Origin: Clostridium bornimense | Lineage (GTDB): Bacteria; Bacillota; Clostridia; Clostridiales; Clostridiaceae | Direction of reading: 5' to 3' | Length of the DNA: 35,357 nt | NCBI RefSeq assembly: GCF_018917145.1 | Contig: NZ_JAHLOD010000034.1 | Location: 1 to 35,357, forward strand | Part shown: positions 1 through 8,382 of the stretch, in pieces | Layout of the letters: each line of letters begins with the position of its first letter | Position numbering within the stretch: the stretch's first letter is position 1 | The notes under the pieces: model-generated | The model's input: the letters and a program-made list of their open reading frames with translations, nothing else | The model's database searches: none | What the model was told of the DNA's origin: nothing | Translations under genes and position numbers: made by a program

Positions 1-230
1 CCCTGTAAAATTTTGGAATCAGAATGAGCTTTATTAAAGTTACCCTTTTTTTAATAAGACAAACTAGAAAATTTCCAATTTTAAAGTTTTTTTATCTTGA
101 CATATTACCAGTCGTCTTTTGAAACTCTAAAGTTTAATGAATATATAATTAGTATAAGATACATACTAACTTTGATAAAGCTATAATTTTATAAAGATTA
201 TAGTAAAATTTGCTATAAGGTGGGAGATAT
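1..230. other. Intergenic DNA upstream of ytxC
   Basis: This AT-rich stretch has no credible coding frame and presumably carries the promoter of the following gene. A TTGATA hexamer lies at 172-177, but no well-spaced -10 follows it, so I do not call a promoter. The ribosome site of ytxC (AAGGTGGG) lies just before 231. Confidence 0.5.
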
Positions 231-1124
231 ATGTTGCTATTAACATTATCATGCAGGGAAAGTAAAGATAAATTTTTTATAAAGATGGTAGAGGTAAAAG
301 AAAAAATTCACAATAGCAATGGAGTAAATATAGGGATATATGAATATATGAATAATGGTGAAGATTATTTATCATTATATTGTAATGATGAATATGTTAA
401 TGAAAAGTTTATGAATTATATCTACTATAATATCGGGGAATGTATTTATCATATAATGTCTAAGGAATATTGCAAAAATAGAATAAGTAAATATTTAAGT
501 AAAAATTATAGTTATGTTGATAAAGAAGAAAACGATATCATAAAAAAGAAAACTTTAGATATATTATTGAGAGAAGAATATAAGGAAGAGGAAAATGGTA
601 GAATTATATTTTTAAACAGAAAAAATATAGCAATAAAAAATATAGTAAATGTTTTAAGGGAAAATAAAGAAGTTAATTTAGAAGGAATTTTAACATTTAG
701 AATGAATGAATTTGCTAATGTAATAGAGCCTATAGTAGATAAGGTTTTTGAAATTTATACTATTGAAAAGGAATATGATGAATTTATAGGCTTATTAAAG
801 CATTTTATTAAAGGGGTAGAGAGTAAGATATATATGATAAACATAGATATCGATAAAAATGGTAAGTACAAGATTCTTGATGAAAATGGTATTGATTTAT
901 TAAATGAAGTTGATGGTAGTGTGATGGCTGACTTATTAATTGGCGTGTGCAATATAGAAGATGTAATTTTATCGTTATTGATAAGCAATGTACCTAAAAA
1001 AGTGAGAATTCATGGGGAATCAAATGCAAAAAATAAGGAGTTTATAAAGACAATAAAAAATGTATTTGAAGATAGAGTAATTTCTTTAGAAGAAATCAAA
1101 GTAAATATTGACAGTTTAAATTGA
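231..1124 (+). CDS. ytxC: YtxC-family putative sporulation protein
   Basis: The 297-residue protein has the length and character of YtxC-like proteins, which sit directly upstream of thrS in Bacillus and many clostridia and are annotated as putative sporulation proteins of unknown biochemical role. It is rich in Lys, Glu, Ile and Asn and shows no signal peptide or clear membrane segment. The C-terminal part (about residues 200-297) contains the conserved-looking stretch around DLLIGVCNIEDVILSLLIS, followed by a short hydrophilic tail. The start at 231 is preceded by AAGGTGGG with good spacing. The stop codon lies inside the thrS promoter, so the two genes are adjacent but thrS has its own transcription signal. 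The assignment rests on position plus overall resemblance. No catalytic motif is visible. Confidence 0.7.
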   Translation: MLLLTLSCRESKDKFFIKMVEVKEKIHNSNGVNIGIYEYMNNGEDYLSLYCNDEYVNEKFMNYIYYNIGECIYHIMSKEYCKNRISKYLSKNYSYVDKEENDIIKKKTLDILLREEYKEEENGRIIFLNRKNIAIKNIVNVLRENKEVNLEGILTFRMNEFANVIEPIVDKVFEIYTIEKEYDEFIGLLKHFIKGVESKIYMINIDIDKNGKYKILDENGIDLLNEVDGSVMADLLIGVCNIEDVILSLLISNVPKKVRIHGESNAKNKEFIKTIKNVFEDRVISLEEIKVNIDSLN

Positions 1125-1136
1125 TAGCATTATAAT
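1108..1136 (+). promoter_or_regulatory. thrS promoter overlapping the end of ytxC
   Basis: A consensus sigma-A promoter is present: TTGACA at 1108-1113, a 17-base spacer, and TATAAT at 1131-1136. It overlaps the ytxC stop codon and would start the T-box leader transcript a few bases downstream. Confidence 0.8.
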
Positions 1137-1159
1137 AGCGATATAATAAAAAACTATGA

Positions 1160-1387
1160 TAAGGAAGAGTAAGTAAAAAACTGTTTATAAGAGATGAAAG
1201 TCCAATTAGGCTGAAAGACTTTCTTAAATAAGATTTACTGAAAACCACCTTTGAGTTGCATGGGAAATAACCAATGCCGTTGGCTGCGTTAAGGCTTTCG
1301 AGTGAATAGTATGAAGAGATATTGTACTATTAATTTGGGTGGAATCGCGATATACTCGTCCCATTTAGGGGCGAGTTTTTTATTTTT
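1160..1387 (+). promoter_or_regulatory. T-box riboswitch, threonine-specific, with terminator
   Basis: The leader upstream of thrS carries the T-box antiterminator signature GGGTGGAATCGCG at 1337-1349. A terminator hairpin follows (CTCGTCCC/GGGGCGAG, 1355-1375) with a T-run. The stem I region contains a likely specifier ACC (Thr) at 1244-1246 in the context GAAAACCACC. Uncharged tRNA-Thr would pair with the specifier and the UGG-containing bulge and favour read-through into thrS. The 5' boundary is approximate. The specifier is inferred from gene identity and context rather than from a folded structure. Confidence 0.88.
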
Positions 1388-1421
1388 TGTAGTTTAAAAT
1401 AGAAGTGTAGGAGGCAAAACA

Positions 1422-3344
1422 ATGGAAAACATTAAAATTACTTTAAAAGATGGCAGTGTTAAAGAAGCACCAAAAGGAAGCACTGTTTTAGAAGTAGCTA
1501 AATTAATATCAATGGGATTAGCTAAAAAAGCATTAGGAGCAACAGTAAATGGTGAAGAGGCAGAACTTATGACAGTATTAAATAATGACTGTACTCTTGA
1601 AATTTTAACTTTTGATGATGAAGGTGGTCGTAACACATTAAGACATACAGCATCTCATATATTAGCTCAAGCAGTTAAAAGATTATATCCAGATGTAAAA
1701 CTTGCTATAGGGCCATCAATAGAAAATGGATTTTACTATGACTTTGATGCAGATTTTCCAATAACTCCAGAAATTCTAGTTAAGATAGAAAAAGAAATGG
1801 AAAAGATCGTTAAGGAAGATTTAAAATTAGAAAGATTTACACTTCCAAGAGAAGAAGCAATAAAATACATGGAAGATAAAAATGAACCATATAAAGTTGA
1901 ACTTATAAAAGACCTTCCAGAAGGAGAAACTATTTCTTTCTATACACAAGGTGAATTTACAGATCTTTGTGCTGGACCTCATGTACCAAGTACAAAGATG
2001 GTTAAGGCTGTAAAACTTATGTCTATAGCAGGTGCATACTGGAGAGGAAATGAAAAGAACAAGATGCTTCAAAGAATCTACGGAACTGCTTTCTTAAAGA
2101 AATCAGAAGTGGAAGCTTACATCAACATGTTAGAAGAAGCTAAGAAAAGAGATCATAGAAAATTAGGAAAAGAATTAGAATTATTTGCTTTATTAGAAGA
2201 AGGTCCAGGATTCCCATTCTTCTTACCAAAAGGAATGGTAGTTAGAAATGAACTTGAAAACTATTGGAGAGAAGTTCACTCAAAAGCTGGATATCAAGAA
2301 ATAAAGACTCCAATAATATTAAACGAAGAGTTATGGCATAGAAGCGGACACTGGGATCACTATAAAGAAAATATGTATTTCACAACTATTGATAATGAAG
2401 CATATGCAATTAAGCCAATGAACTGCCCAGGATCATTACTTGCTTATAAAACAGCATTACATTCATATAAAGAACTTCCACTTAGATTTGGAGAACTTGG
2501 ATTAGTTCATAGACATGAATTATCAGGAGCATTACATGGATTAATGAGAGTTAGATGCTTTACTCAAGATGATGCTCATATATTTATGACAAGAGATCAA
2601 ATAAAGGATGAAATATTAAATGTAATTAAGCTTATTGATTCATTCTATAAAGTTTTCGGATTCGAATATTTCGTAGAGTTATCTACTAGACCAGAAGATT
2701 CTATGGGATCAGATGAAGATTGGGAAGCAGCTACAAATGGATTAAGAGATGCATTAGAAGAAAGAGGATTAGCTTACAAGATCAATGAAGGTGATGGTGC
2801 ATTCTACGGACCTAAGATTGACTTCCATTTAAGAGATTGTATCGGAAGAACATGGCAATGTGGAACTATTCAATTAGATTTCCAATTACCAGAAAGATTT
2901 GATATAAACTATATCGGACCAGATGGAGAAAAGCATAGACCTGTAATGATTCATAGAGTTGTATTTGGTTCTATTGAAAGATTTATAGGAATATTAATAG
3001 AACAATATGCAGGAGCATTCCCAACATGGCTTGCACCAGTACAAGTAAGAATTATGAATATTACAGATTCTTCAGCTGAATATGTTAAGTCATTAGAAGA
3101 AAAATTAAAAGATGCAAATATAAGAGTAGAAACTGATTTAAGAAATGAAAAAATTGGTTATAAGATCAGAGAAGCACAACTTCAAAAGGTTCCTTACATG
3201 ATAGTAATCGGTGAAAAAGAAATGAATGAAGGTAAAATCGCTGTTAGAAGCAGAATAGATGGTGATTTAGGAACTATGGACTTAGAAGATTTCATCGGAA
3301 AACTAAAAGAAGAAATTAGTACAAAGAAAAATAATTTAAAATAA
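1422..3344 (+). CDS. thrS: Threonine--tRNA ligase
   Basis: This class II aminoacyl-tRNA synthetase charges tRNA-Thr in the cytoplasm. The 640 residues cover the full family length. An N-terminal TGS domain spans about residues 1-62. The editing domain has HTASH at 75-79 and the CAGPH motif near 183-187. The catalytic core includes MNCPGS with the zinc-ligand Cys335, and the anticodon-binding domain lies at the C-terminus (about 540-640). The start at 1422 has AGGAGG upstream at 1409-1414. Expression is governed by the T-box leader immediately before it. It precedes infC as in many Firmicutes, but infC has its own promoter directly after the thrS stop. Confidence 0.98.
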   Translation: MENIKITLKDGSVKEAPKGSTVLEVAKLISMGLAKKALGATVNGEEAELMTVLNNDCTLEILTFDDEGGRNTLRHTASHILAQAVKRLYPDVKLAIGPSIENGFYYDFDADFPITPEILVKIEKEMEKIVKEDLKLERFTLPREEAIKYMEDKNEPYKVELIKDLPEGETISFYTQGEFTDLCAGPHVPSTKMVKAVKLMSIAGAYWRGNEKNKMLQRIYGTAFLKKSEVEAYINMLEEAKKRDHRKLGKELELFALLEEGPGFPFFLPKGMVVRNELENYWREVHSKAGYQEIKTPIILNEELWHRSGHWDHYKENMYFTTIDNEAYAIKPMNCPGSLLAYKTALHSYKELPLRFGELGLVHRHELSGALHGLMRVRCFTQDDAHIFMTRDQIKDEILNVIKLIDSFYKVFGFEYFVELSTRPEDSMGSDEDWEAATNGLRDALEERGLAYKINEGDGAFYGPKIDFHLRDCIGRTWQCGTIQLDFQLPERFDINYIGPDGEKHRPVMIHRVVFGSIERFIGILIEQYAGAFPTWLAPVQVRIMNITDSSAEYVKSLEEKLKDANIRVETDLRNEKIGYKIREAQLQKVPYMIVIGEKEMNEGKIAVRSRIDGDLGTMDLEDFIGKLKEEISTKKNNLK

Positions 3345-3347
3345 AAG

Positions 3348-3376
3348 TTGACAACAAGGTACAAATAATATATAAT
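3348..3376 (+). promoter_or_regulatory. Promoter of the infC-rpmI-rplT operon
   Basis: TTGACA at 3348-3353, a 17-base spacer and TATAAT at 3371-3376 form a near-perfect sigma-A promoter. It starts only three bases after the thrS stop codon. Confidence 0.85.
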
Positions 3377-3383
3377 CTATCTT

Positions 3384-3510
3384 GTTTGAAGTAGAAACGA
3401 GGCCGTTTCTCACCTTATGATATTGTCAATAAGGTAATCTGGATGTATTTAAAAGTGTTAACTTTGGTATATTAAGAGGGAACGGCTAAATGTCGTTCCC
3501 TTTGTTTTTA
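3384..3510 (+). promoter_or_regulatory. Attenuated leader of infC operon (L20-leader type)
   Basis: About 140 nt separate the promoter from infC. The leader contains a GAAACGAGGCCGTTTC hairpin near 3394-3409. It ends in a strong intrinsic terminator, GAGGGAACG/CGTTCCCTTTG, with a T-run (3477-3510). In Firmicutes, ribosomal protein L20 binds such a leader to promote premature termination of infC-rpmI-rplT. I infer the same here from position and architecture. The L20-binding fold itself was not modelled. Confidence 0.7.
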
Positions 3511-3533
3511 ATTATTACCGGAGGTGAATTAAT

Positions 3534-4049
3534 ATTAAAAATAAATATGCAATCAATGAAGAAATTAAGGCAAAAGAGTTAAGAGTTGTTGACGCAAATG
3601 GTGAAGCAATAGGTATTATCAGCTTAAACGAAGCGCTAGATAAGGCGGAAGAGGAAGAGTTAGATTTAGTACTTATAGCTCCAAATGGAAATCCACCAGT
3701 TGCAAGAATAATGGACTATAACAAGTTCTTATATGAGCAATCAAGAAAAGAAAAGCTAGCTAAGAAAAATCAAAAAACTTTTGATATTAAAGAAGTTAGA
3801 CTTAGCGCAACAATCGAAGAACATGATATAACTATCAAAGCAAAGAGAGCTGAAAAGTTCTTAAATGCTGGTGATAAAGTAAAAGTTACCATAAGATTTA
3901 GAGGTAGAGAAGCAGACTATGCTTTCAAAGGCAATAAGGTCCTAGACCTATTTGTTTCTAAAATCAACGAAGAAGTATTTATCGTTGAAAAGAAGGCCAA
4001 ATTAGAAGGAAGAAACATGACAATGGTTCTAGCTCCTAAGAAGGCATAA
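3534..4049 (+). CDS. infC: Translation initiation factor IF-3 (AUU start)
   Basis: IF-3 binds the 30S subunit, blocks premature 50S joining and checks start-codon pairing. The first in-frame ATG (3711) would remove about a third of the protein, including most of the N-terminal domain. Reading upstream in the same frame gives a conserved IF-3 N-terminus ([18 protein letters not shown]) beginning at ATT 3534. GGAGGTG at 3520-3526 lies seven bases before it. From ATT the protein is 171 residues, the normal length. The C-terminal domain begins near residue 80 and contains the conserved [10 protein letters not shown] stretch. An AUU start is the classical device by which IF-3 represses its own translation. 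rpmI follows after 19 bases with its own ribosome site. Confidence 0.95.
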   Translation: MKNKYAINEEIKAKELRVVDANGEAIGIISLNEALDKAEEEELDLVLIAPNGNPPVARIMDYNKFLYEQSRKEKLAKKNQKTFDIKEVRLSATIEEHDITIKAKRAEKFLNAGDKVKVTIRFRGREADYAFKGNKVLDLFVSKINEEVFIVEKKAKLEGRNMTMVLAPKKA

Positions 4050-4068
4050 TTGAGAGGAGGAAGTCAAC

Positions 4069-4266
4069 ATGCCAAAAATGAAGACGCACAGAGGTGCAGC
4101 AAAGAGATTTAGAAAAACAGGAACAGGAAAGTTAAAGAGAGCAAAGGCTTTCAAGAGCCACATCTTAACTAAGAAGAGCACTAAGAGAAAGAGAAATCTT
4201 AGAAAAGCTGGATATGTTTCAGTTGCACAAGAAAAAGTAATGAAGAAGTTATTACCATACTTATAA
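4069..4266 (+). CDS. rpmI: 50S ribosomal protein L35
   Basis: This 65-residue, strongly basic protein has the typical L35 opening ([20 protein letters not shown]) and the family's usual length. It is a late-assembling large-subunit component. GAGGAGG lies directly upstream. It sits between infC and rplT in the standard three-gene operon and is probably translationally coupled and co-regulated through the shared leader. Confidence 0.98.
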   Translation: MPKMKTHRGAAKRFRKTGTGKLKRAKAFKSHILTKKSTKRKRNLRKAGYVSVAQEKVMKKLLPYL

Positions 4267-4293
4267 GAGGTAGTTAAGAAGGAGGTTTACTAA

Positions 4294-4650
4294 ATGGCTA
4301 GAGTTAAGAGAGCTATGAACGCTCGTAAGAAGCATAAAAAGGTATTAAAACTTGCTAAAGGTTACTACGGTGGAAAAAGCAAGTTATATAGAACAGCTAA
4401 TGAAACAGTTATCAGAGCATTAAGAAATGCTTATGTTGGAAGAAAGTTAAAGAAGAGAGACTTCAGAAAACTATGGATAGCTAGAATCAATGCAGCTGCA
4501 AGAATGAACGATATGTCATATTCTAAATTCATGAATGGATTAAAGAAAGCTGGTATCGAAATTAACAGAAAAATGTTATCAGAAATCGCTATTCACGATC
4601 CAAAAGCATTTGCTGAATTAGTAGAAACAGCTAAGAAAAGCTTAGCTTAA
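4294..4650 (+). CDS. rplT: 50S ribosomal protein L20
   Basis: This 118-residue basic protein begins [16 protein letters not shown] and carries the conserved [11 protein letters not shown] and [15 protein letters not shown]-like segments of L20. It binds 23S rRNA early in 50S assembly. In Firmicutes it also binds the operon leader as an autogenous repressor, which fits the attenuator seen upstream of infC. AAGGAGG precedes the start, and an intrinsic terminator follows directly. Confidence 0.98.
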   Translation: MARVKRAMNARKKHKKVLKLAKGYYGGKSKLYRTANETVIRALRNAYVGRKLKKRDFRKLWIARINAAARMNDMSYSKFMNGLKKAGIEINRKMLSEIAIHDPKAFAELVETAKKSLA

Positions 4651-4657
4651 TATATGA

Positions 4658-4680
4658 AGCCCACGAAAGTGGGTTTTTTA
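4658..4680 (+). terminator. Intrinsic terminator after rplT
   Basis: A CCCAC-GAAA-GTGGG hairpin (4660-4673) with a stable tetraloop is followed by seven T residues. It ends the infC-rpmI-rplT transcript. Confidence 0.9.
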
Positions 4681-4783
4681 TTATATATGCACTACCATAT
4701 TTTGAAAAATAACATATTCAACTATATTAATGAAATAGTGAACTATAATATATTGTGAAGTGTTTGTGTTAGGAGTTGAACAT

Positions 4784-6151
4784 ATGTCAAAACATACCTT
4801 AGGTCGTGTAAAAATTAAACCGGTTCAAGTATTAGCTTTAGGGTTTTTGGCAGTTTTACTTATTGGAGCGGGTATACTTATGCTACCTATATCAACAGCT
4901 ACAGGAGAAAAAACATCTTTTATAGATGCTTTATTTACATCTACTTCAGCTGTATGTGTTACAGGACTTACTACAGTTGATACAGCTAGCCATTGGAGCT
5001 ATTTCGGTAAGACGGTAATTATATGTTTGATACAAATAGGGGGATTAGGATTTATGTCCTTTGCTACCTTATTTGCATTAATTTTAGGAAAGAGAGTTTC
5101 TCTAAAAGAAAGATTAATACTTCAAGAGGCAGTTAATGCTACATATATTTCAGGGATTGTTAAGTTAGTAAAATACATATTATCATTTACTTTTGCAATA
5201 GAAGGAATAGGCGCATTAATATTATTAACACAATTTGTTCCTGAATATGGATTGAAAAAGGGGATATATTATTCTTTATTCCATGCGATTTCTGCTTTTT
5301 GTAATGCTGGATTTGATTTAATAGGAAATTCATTATTACCATATCAAAATAATGCAGTAGTTATATTAACAATATCGATATTGATTATAATAGGTGGTTT
5401 AGGATTTGCTGTATTGTTAGATTTGTTTAATGCTAGTCAATCTACAAGATTTTATACTCATACAAAGTTTGTATTGACTCTTACAGCTATATTCTTAATT
5501 TCAGGTACAGTTTTTATTTTTATTATGGAATATAATAATCCAGAGACATTAGGGAATATGGGTGTTGGAGGAAAGCTTTTAAATGCTTTTTTTGCATCTG
5601 TTTCATCTAGAACAGCAGGTTTTTATTCAGTGCCACTAATGGATTTAACAACAGGATCAATTTTTTTATACTTTATTTTAATGTTTATTGGTGGATCACC
5701 AGGATCAACTGCCGGTGGAGTAAAAACAACTACTGTGGGCCTTATATGTCTTACTGTTATATCAGGACTTAGAGGTAAAGAAGATACGGAATTATTTAAA
5801 AGAAGAATATCTAAAGATGTTATTTATAAGGCATTTTCAATATTGTTTTTATCAATTATGATTGTAATTACAATAACTATGTTGTTAAGTAATACAGAGT
5901 CTGATACATTGGTAAATGGACAATTAATTCCATTAGAAAATTTAATCTTTGAGGCAATATCAGCATTTGGTACTGTAGGAGTTACATTAGGAATAACACC
6001 ATATCTTTCATTTGCAGGAAAGTTATTAATTATTCTTACTATGTATATTGGTAGAGTAGGACCAATTACCCTTGTTATGGCAATAACAAGACAAAAGAAG
6101 AAGAATGCAGGGAATATAAAATATCCGGAAGCTAAGATATTAATAGGGTAG
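4784..6151 (+). CDS. ktrB: K+ uptake channel subunit KtrB (TrkH/KtrB family)
   Basis: This integral membrane, K+-translocating subunit of a Ktr-type uptake system is 455 residues long. It shows the four M1-P-M2 repeats of the family, with filter-like loops CVTGLTTVD, AFCNAGFDL, SSRTAGFYS and AFGTVGVTL, each carrying the expected glycine. I chose ATG 4784 because AGGAG lies at 4771-4775 with eight-base spacing. A GTG 24 bases upstream in the same frame sits before this ribosome site and would add eight unlikely residues. The regulatory partner ktrA follows eight bases after the stop. The roughly 100-base leader is too short for a c-di-AMP (ydaO) riboswitch and none is seen. Confidence 0.93.
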   Translation: MSKHTLGRVKIKPVQVLALGFLAVLLIGAGILMLPISTATGEKTSFIDALFTSTSAVCVTGLTTVDTASHWSYFGKTVIICLIQIGGLGFMSFATLFALILGKRVSLKERLILQEAVNATYISGIVKLVKYILSFTFAIEGIGALILLTQFVPEYGLKKGIYYSLFHAISAFCNAGFDLIGNSLLPYQNNAVVILTISILIIIGGLGFAVLLDLFNASQSTRFYTHTKFVLTLTAIFLISGTVFIFIMEYNNPETLGNMGVGGKLLNAFFASVSSRTAGFYSVPLMDLTTGSIFLYFILMFIGGSPGSTAGGVKTTTVGLICLTVISGLRGKEDTELFKRRISKDVIYKAFSILFLSIMIVITITMLLSNTESDTLVNGQLIPLENLIFEAISAFGTVGVTLGITPYLSFAGKLLIILTMYIGRVGPITLVMAITRQKKKNAGNIKYPEAKILIG

Positions 6152-6159
6152 GTGTAAAT

Positions 6160-6840
6160 ATGAGAAAGAAAGTTAAACAAAAACAATATGTTGTTATAGG
6201 TATGGGTAGATTTGGAACATCTGTAGCATTAACATTAGCAGAGCTAGGACGTGAAGTTTTAGCTATAGATAGAGATGTAGATAGAATTCAAGATATAGCA
6301 GATAGAGTTACACATGCTGTTACATTAGATTCTACTGATGAAAATGACTTAAAGGCTGTAGGTATAGGAAATTTTGATGTAGCTATCGTTGCTATTGGTA
6401 AAGATATTCAAGCATCTATTATGACCACACTATTATTAAAAGAATTAGGGGTAAAATATATAGCAGTAAAGGCTAATAATGACTTACAGGAAAAGGTTCT
6501 TGTAAAAATAGGAGCAGATAAGGTAATATCTCCTGAAAAGGAAATGGGTATTAGAATAGCTAATAATTTAATATCATCTAATATATTAGATTATATAGAG
6601 GTATCACCAGATTATTCATTAACAGAATTTCTTGTGCCAAAAAGTTGGATAAATAAAACAATAAAAGCATTAAATTTAAGAGTAGAATATGGTATAAATG
6701 TAATGGCAATAAAAAGAGATGGGAAAATAGAAGTAAGTCCATCTCCAGATTTAGAGTTACTACCTGGTGATATAATCGTTGCTATTGGTAGTAGTGATAT
6801 AGATGAATTAAGAGATGTTGTAGCAACAGAAGAGGAATAA
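6160..6840 (+). CDS. ktrA: K+ uptake regulatory subunit KtrA (RCK domain)
   Basis: This cytoplasmic ring-forming regulator gates KtrB in response to bound nucleotide. In Firmicutes the C-terminal domain also binds c-di-AMP. The 226-residue protein has an N-terminal TrkA-N/RCK Rossmann fold (about 8-130) with GMGRFG at residues 14-19 and acidic residues after strand 2 (AIDRD). A TrkA-C domain follows (about 140-222). It overlaps no gene but is tightly packed: eight bases after ktrB, and one base separates its stop from the next ATG, so the three genes are surely one operon. Confidence 0.93.
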   Translation: MRKKVKQKQYVVIGMGRFGTSVALTLAELGREVLAIDRDVDRIQDIADRVTHAVTLDSTDENDLKAVGIGNFDVAIVAIGKDIQASIMTTLLLKELGVKYIAVKANNDLQEKVLVKIGADKVISPEKEMGIRIANNLISSNILDYIEVSPDYSLTEFLVPKSWINKTIKALNLRVEYGINVMAIKRDGKIEVSPSPDLELLPGDIIVAIGSSDIDELRDVVATEEE

Positions 6841-6841
6841 T

Positions 6842-7633
6842 ATGAACGTTATTACTAGTAAAGATAATAGTATAATAAAAGAAATAAAAAAGTTAAAAGA
6901 TAGAAAAGTGAGATCAGCAAAGGGTGAATTTATAGTTGAGGGTTTTAGGTTTGTAGAAGAGGCTTTAAAATCTGATTATGAAGTTAAAACTCTTATTATA
7001 GAAGAATCTGTAGAGAGTAAATTATCTAGCTATAATATTGATAAGTATCTAGATAGTATAAATACCATTTACGTAACGAAGTCAATTATGAAGCTATTAG
7101 CGTCAACGGAGACACCGCAAGGAGTATTGGCAGTAGTTAAAAATAAGGATATAGAATTAGTAGATGATGATGGATTCTATATATTTTGCGATAAGGTGCA
7201 AGATCCAGGAAACTTAGGTACTATAATCAGAACTGCTCATGCTAGTGGTGCTTTAGGAGTAATTTTAAGAAAAGGAACTGTAGACTTATACAACGATAAG
7301 ACGTTAAGAAGTACTATGGGCTCAATTTTTAATGTTCCTGTAGTTTATGATAATGATGATTTAGATACTATTCTGTCATTAAAGAATAATGGATTTAAAG
7401 TAATATCTTCATCATTAGACACAGATTATAACTTTTACGACATAGATTTAACAGGAAAATGTATTATAGTAGTAGGTAATGAGGGTAATGGTATTTCCTC
7501 GGAAATATTTGCGATTTCAGATGAAAAGTTTAAAATTCCAATGCCGGGAGGGGCGGAATCATTGAATGTTGGTATTGCAACATCAGTGATAGCCTTTGAA
7601 GCGGTAAGGCAAAGAACTATTTTAAAAAGCTAG
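6842..7633 (+). CDS. TrmH/SpoU-family RNA 2'-O-methyltransferase
   Basis: This predicted SAM-dependent (SPOUT knot) methyltransferase acts on rRNA or tRNA. The N-terminal part (about 1-95) resembles a SpoU substrate-binding domain. The catalytic part holds the three SpoU motifs: motif 1 around DPGNLGTIIRTAHASGA, motif 2 VVGNEGNGIS, and motif 3 MPGGAESLNVGIATSVIAFE. Its 263 residues are typical for the group that includes YsgA/RlmB-like enzymes. The exact modified nucleotide cannot be read from sequence. The gene starts one base after the ktrA stop and is followed by an intrinsic terminator. Its placement just before pheST is common in clostridia and bacilli. Confidence 0.9.
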   Translation: MNVITSKDNSIIKEIKKLKDRKVRSAKGEFIVEGFRFVEEALKSDYEVKTLIIEESVESKLSSYNIDKYLDSINTIYVTKSIMKLLASTETPQGVLAVVKNKDIELVDDDGFYIFCDKVQDPGNLGTIIRTAHASGALGVILRKGTVDLYNDKTLRSTMGSIFNVPVVYDNDDLDTILSLKNNGFKVISSSLDTDYNFYDIDLTGKCIIVVGNEGNGISSEIFAISDEKFKIPMPGGAESLNVGIATSVIAFEAVRQRTILKS

Positions 7634-7656
7634 GGTTAATTAACCTGGCTTTTTTT
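7628..7656 (+). terminator. Intrinsic terminator after the ktr operon
   Basis: The imperfect palindrome AGCTAGGGTTAATTAACCTGGCT overlaps the stop codon of the methyltransferase gene and is followed by seven T residues. Confidence 0.75.
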
Positions 7657-7694
7657 GCTATGGTAGATAATGTTGTGTTAGCGAATATATTAGT

Positions 7695-7907
7695 CTGTTC
7701 TAGTTAAGTGGTGGTGGACAGGTTTCGCATGGATAAAGTAACATAATAAATTTTCATATTGGCATCTGTTCTAGTTAAGTGGTGGTGGACAGGTTTCGCA
7801 TGGATAAAGTAATATAATAAATTTTCATATTGGCATCTGTTCTAGTTAAGTGGTGGTGGACAGGTTTCGCATGGATAAAGTAATATAATAAATTTTCATA
7901 TTGGAAT
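7695..7907 (+). repeat. Three tandem 71-bp units of the dispersed repeat
   Basis: Three head-to-tail 71-bp units start at 7695, 7766 and 7837, each opening CTGTTCTAGTTAAGTGGTGG. They are almost identical throughout, including the 43 bases between the conserved openings; one difference is ACATAATAAA versus ATATAATAAA. A fourth opening, in phase at 7908, is the end of a palindromic copy. Because the intervening sequences are the same, this is a tandem duplication and not a CRISPR. No coding frame is supported. Confidence 0.93.
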
Positions 7908-7990
7908 CTGTTCTAATTAAGTAGTGGTAACTTGATATTTATGTATTAGTTGTAAAATGAATAACTATTACCACCACTTAACTGCAACAG
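7908..7990 (-). mobile_element. 83-bp palindromic MITE-like copy
   Basis: The left end is CTGTTCTAATTAAGTAGTG (7908-7926). The right end (7968-7990) is the reverse complement of CTGTTGCAGTTAAGTGGTGG plus TAA. The two ends pair into a long imperfect hairpin around a variable AT-rich centre. Both end types match the ends of the 1.05-kb element at 23472-24519, read in the opposite orientation, so this looks like an internally deleted derivative. Confidence 0.8.
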
Positions 7991-8033
7991 GTTCTAATAT
8001 AGCAAAAAACATATAAGGATTTAAAATAATATG

Positions 8034-8062
8034 TTGAAATTTATAACAGTTAAATATATAAT
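8034..8062 (+). promoter_or_regulatory. pheST promoter
   Basis: TTGAAA at 8034-8039, a 17-base spacer and TATAAT at 8057-8062 lie just upstream of the T-box leader. Confidence 0.65.
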
Positions 8063-8079
8063 AGAAAAAGAATTTAAAA

Positions 8080-8328
8080 TAGTAAGCGATGAAAAAGAAA
8101 GTAGATTTAAGAAATAAACAAGGGAGAAAAAGCCAGAGACTGAAAGCTTTTTTATTAGGAATTAAATTGAAGTTCACTTTGGAGCTCTCTAGGGGAAAGT
8201 ATTAAGTAGTCTAGAGCGGTATAAAAAACCGATATTTTTTAATCGAGTGGATAAAGGCAATAGGCTTTTATCAACTAGGGTGGTAACGCGGATATACTCC
8301 GTCCCTTTTTTAGGGACGGAGTTTTTTT
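8080..8328 (+). promoter_or_regulatory. T-box riboswitch, phenylalanine-specific, with terminator
   Basis: The antiterminator signature AGGGTGGTAACGCG lies at 8277-8290. It is followed by a strong terminator, ACTCCGTCCC/GGGACGGAGT (8296-8322), with a T-run. Upstream, stem I contains TTC (Phe codon) at 8173-8175 in the context TTGAAGTTCACTTTGG, the expected specifier for pheS. Uncharged tRNA-Phe would stabilise read-through. The 5' boundary is approximate. Confidence 0.92.
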
Positions 8329-8382
8329 ATTAGAATCTGCAATAACAACAAAATTGTGCAATAAAAAAGGAGGATATTTAAT

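Noticed and set aside
3711-4049. infC starting at ATG 3711
   Set aside because: It would lack the conserved N-terminal domain and has no ribosome site. The AUU start at 3534 has both.
4683-4783. c-di-AMP riboswitch upstream of ktrB
   Set aside because: K+ uptake genes often have one, but the gap is only about 100 bases and no matching conserved blocks are seen.
7695-7990. CRISPR-like array of short repeats at regular spacing
   Set aside because: The sequences between the repeats are practically identical, the ends are those of a dispersed palindromic repeat, and no cas gene is present.
7968-8177. 69-codon minus-strand frame
   Set aside because: It covers a repeat end, the pheST promoter and the T-box leader, and has a composition typical of reverse-strand AT-rich DNA.
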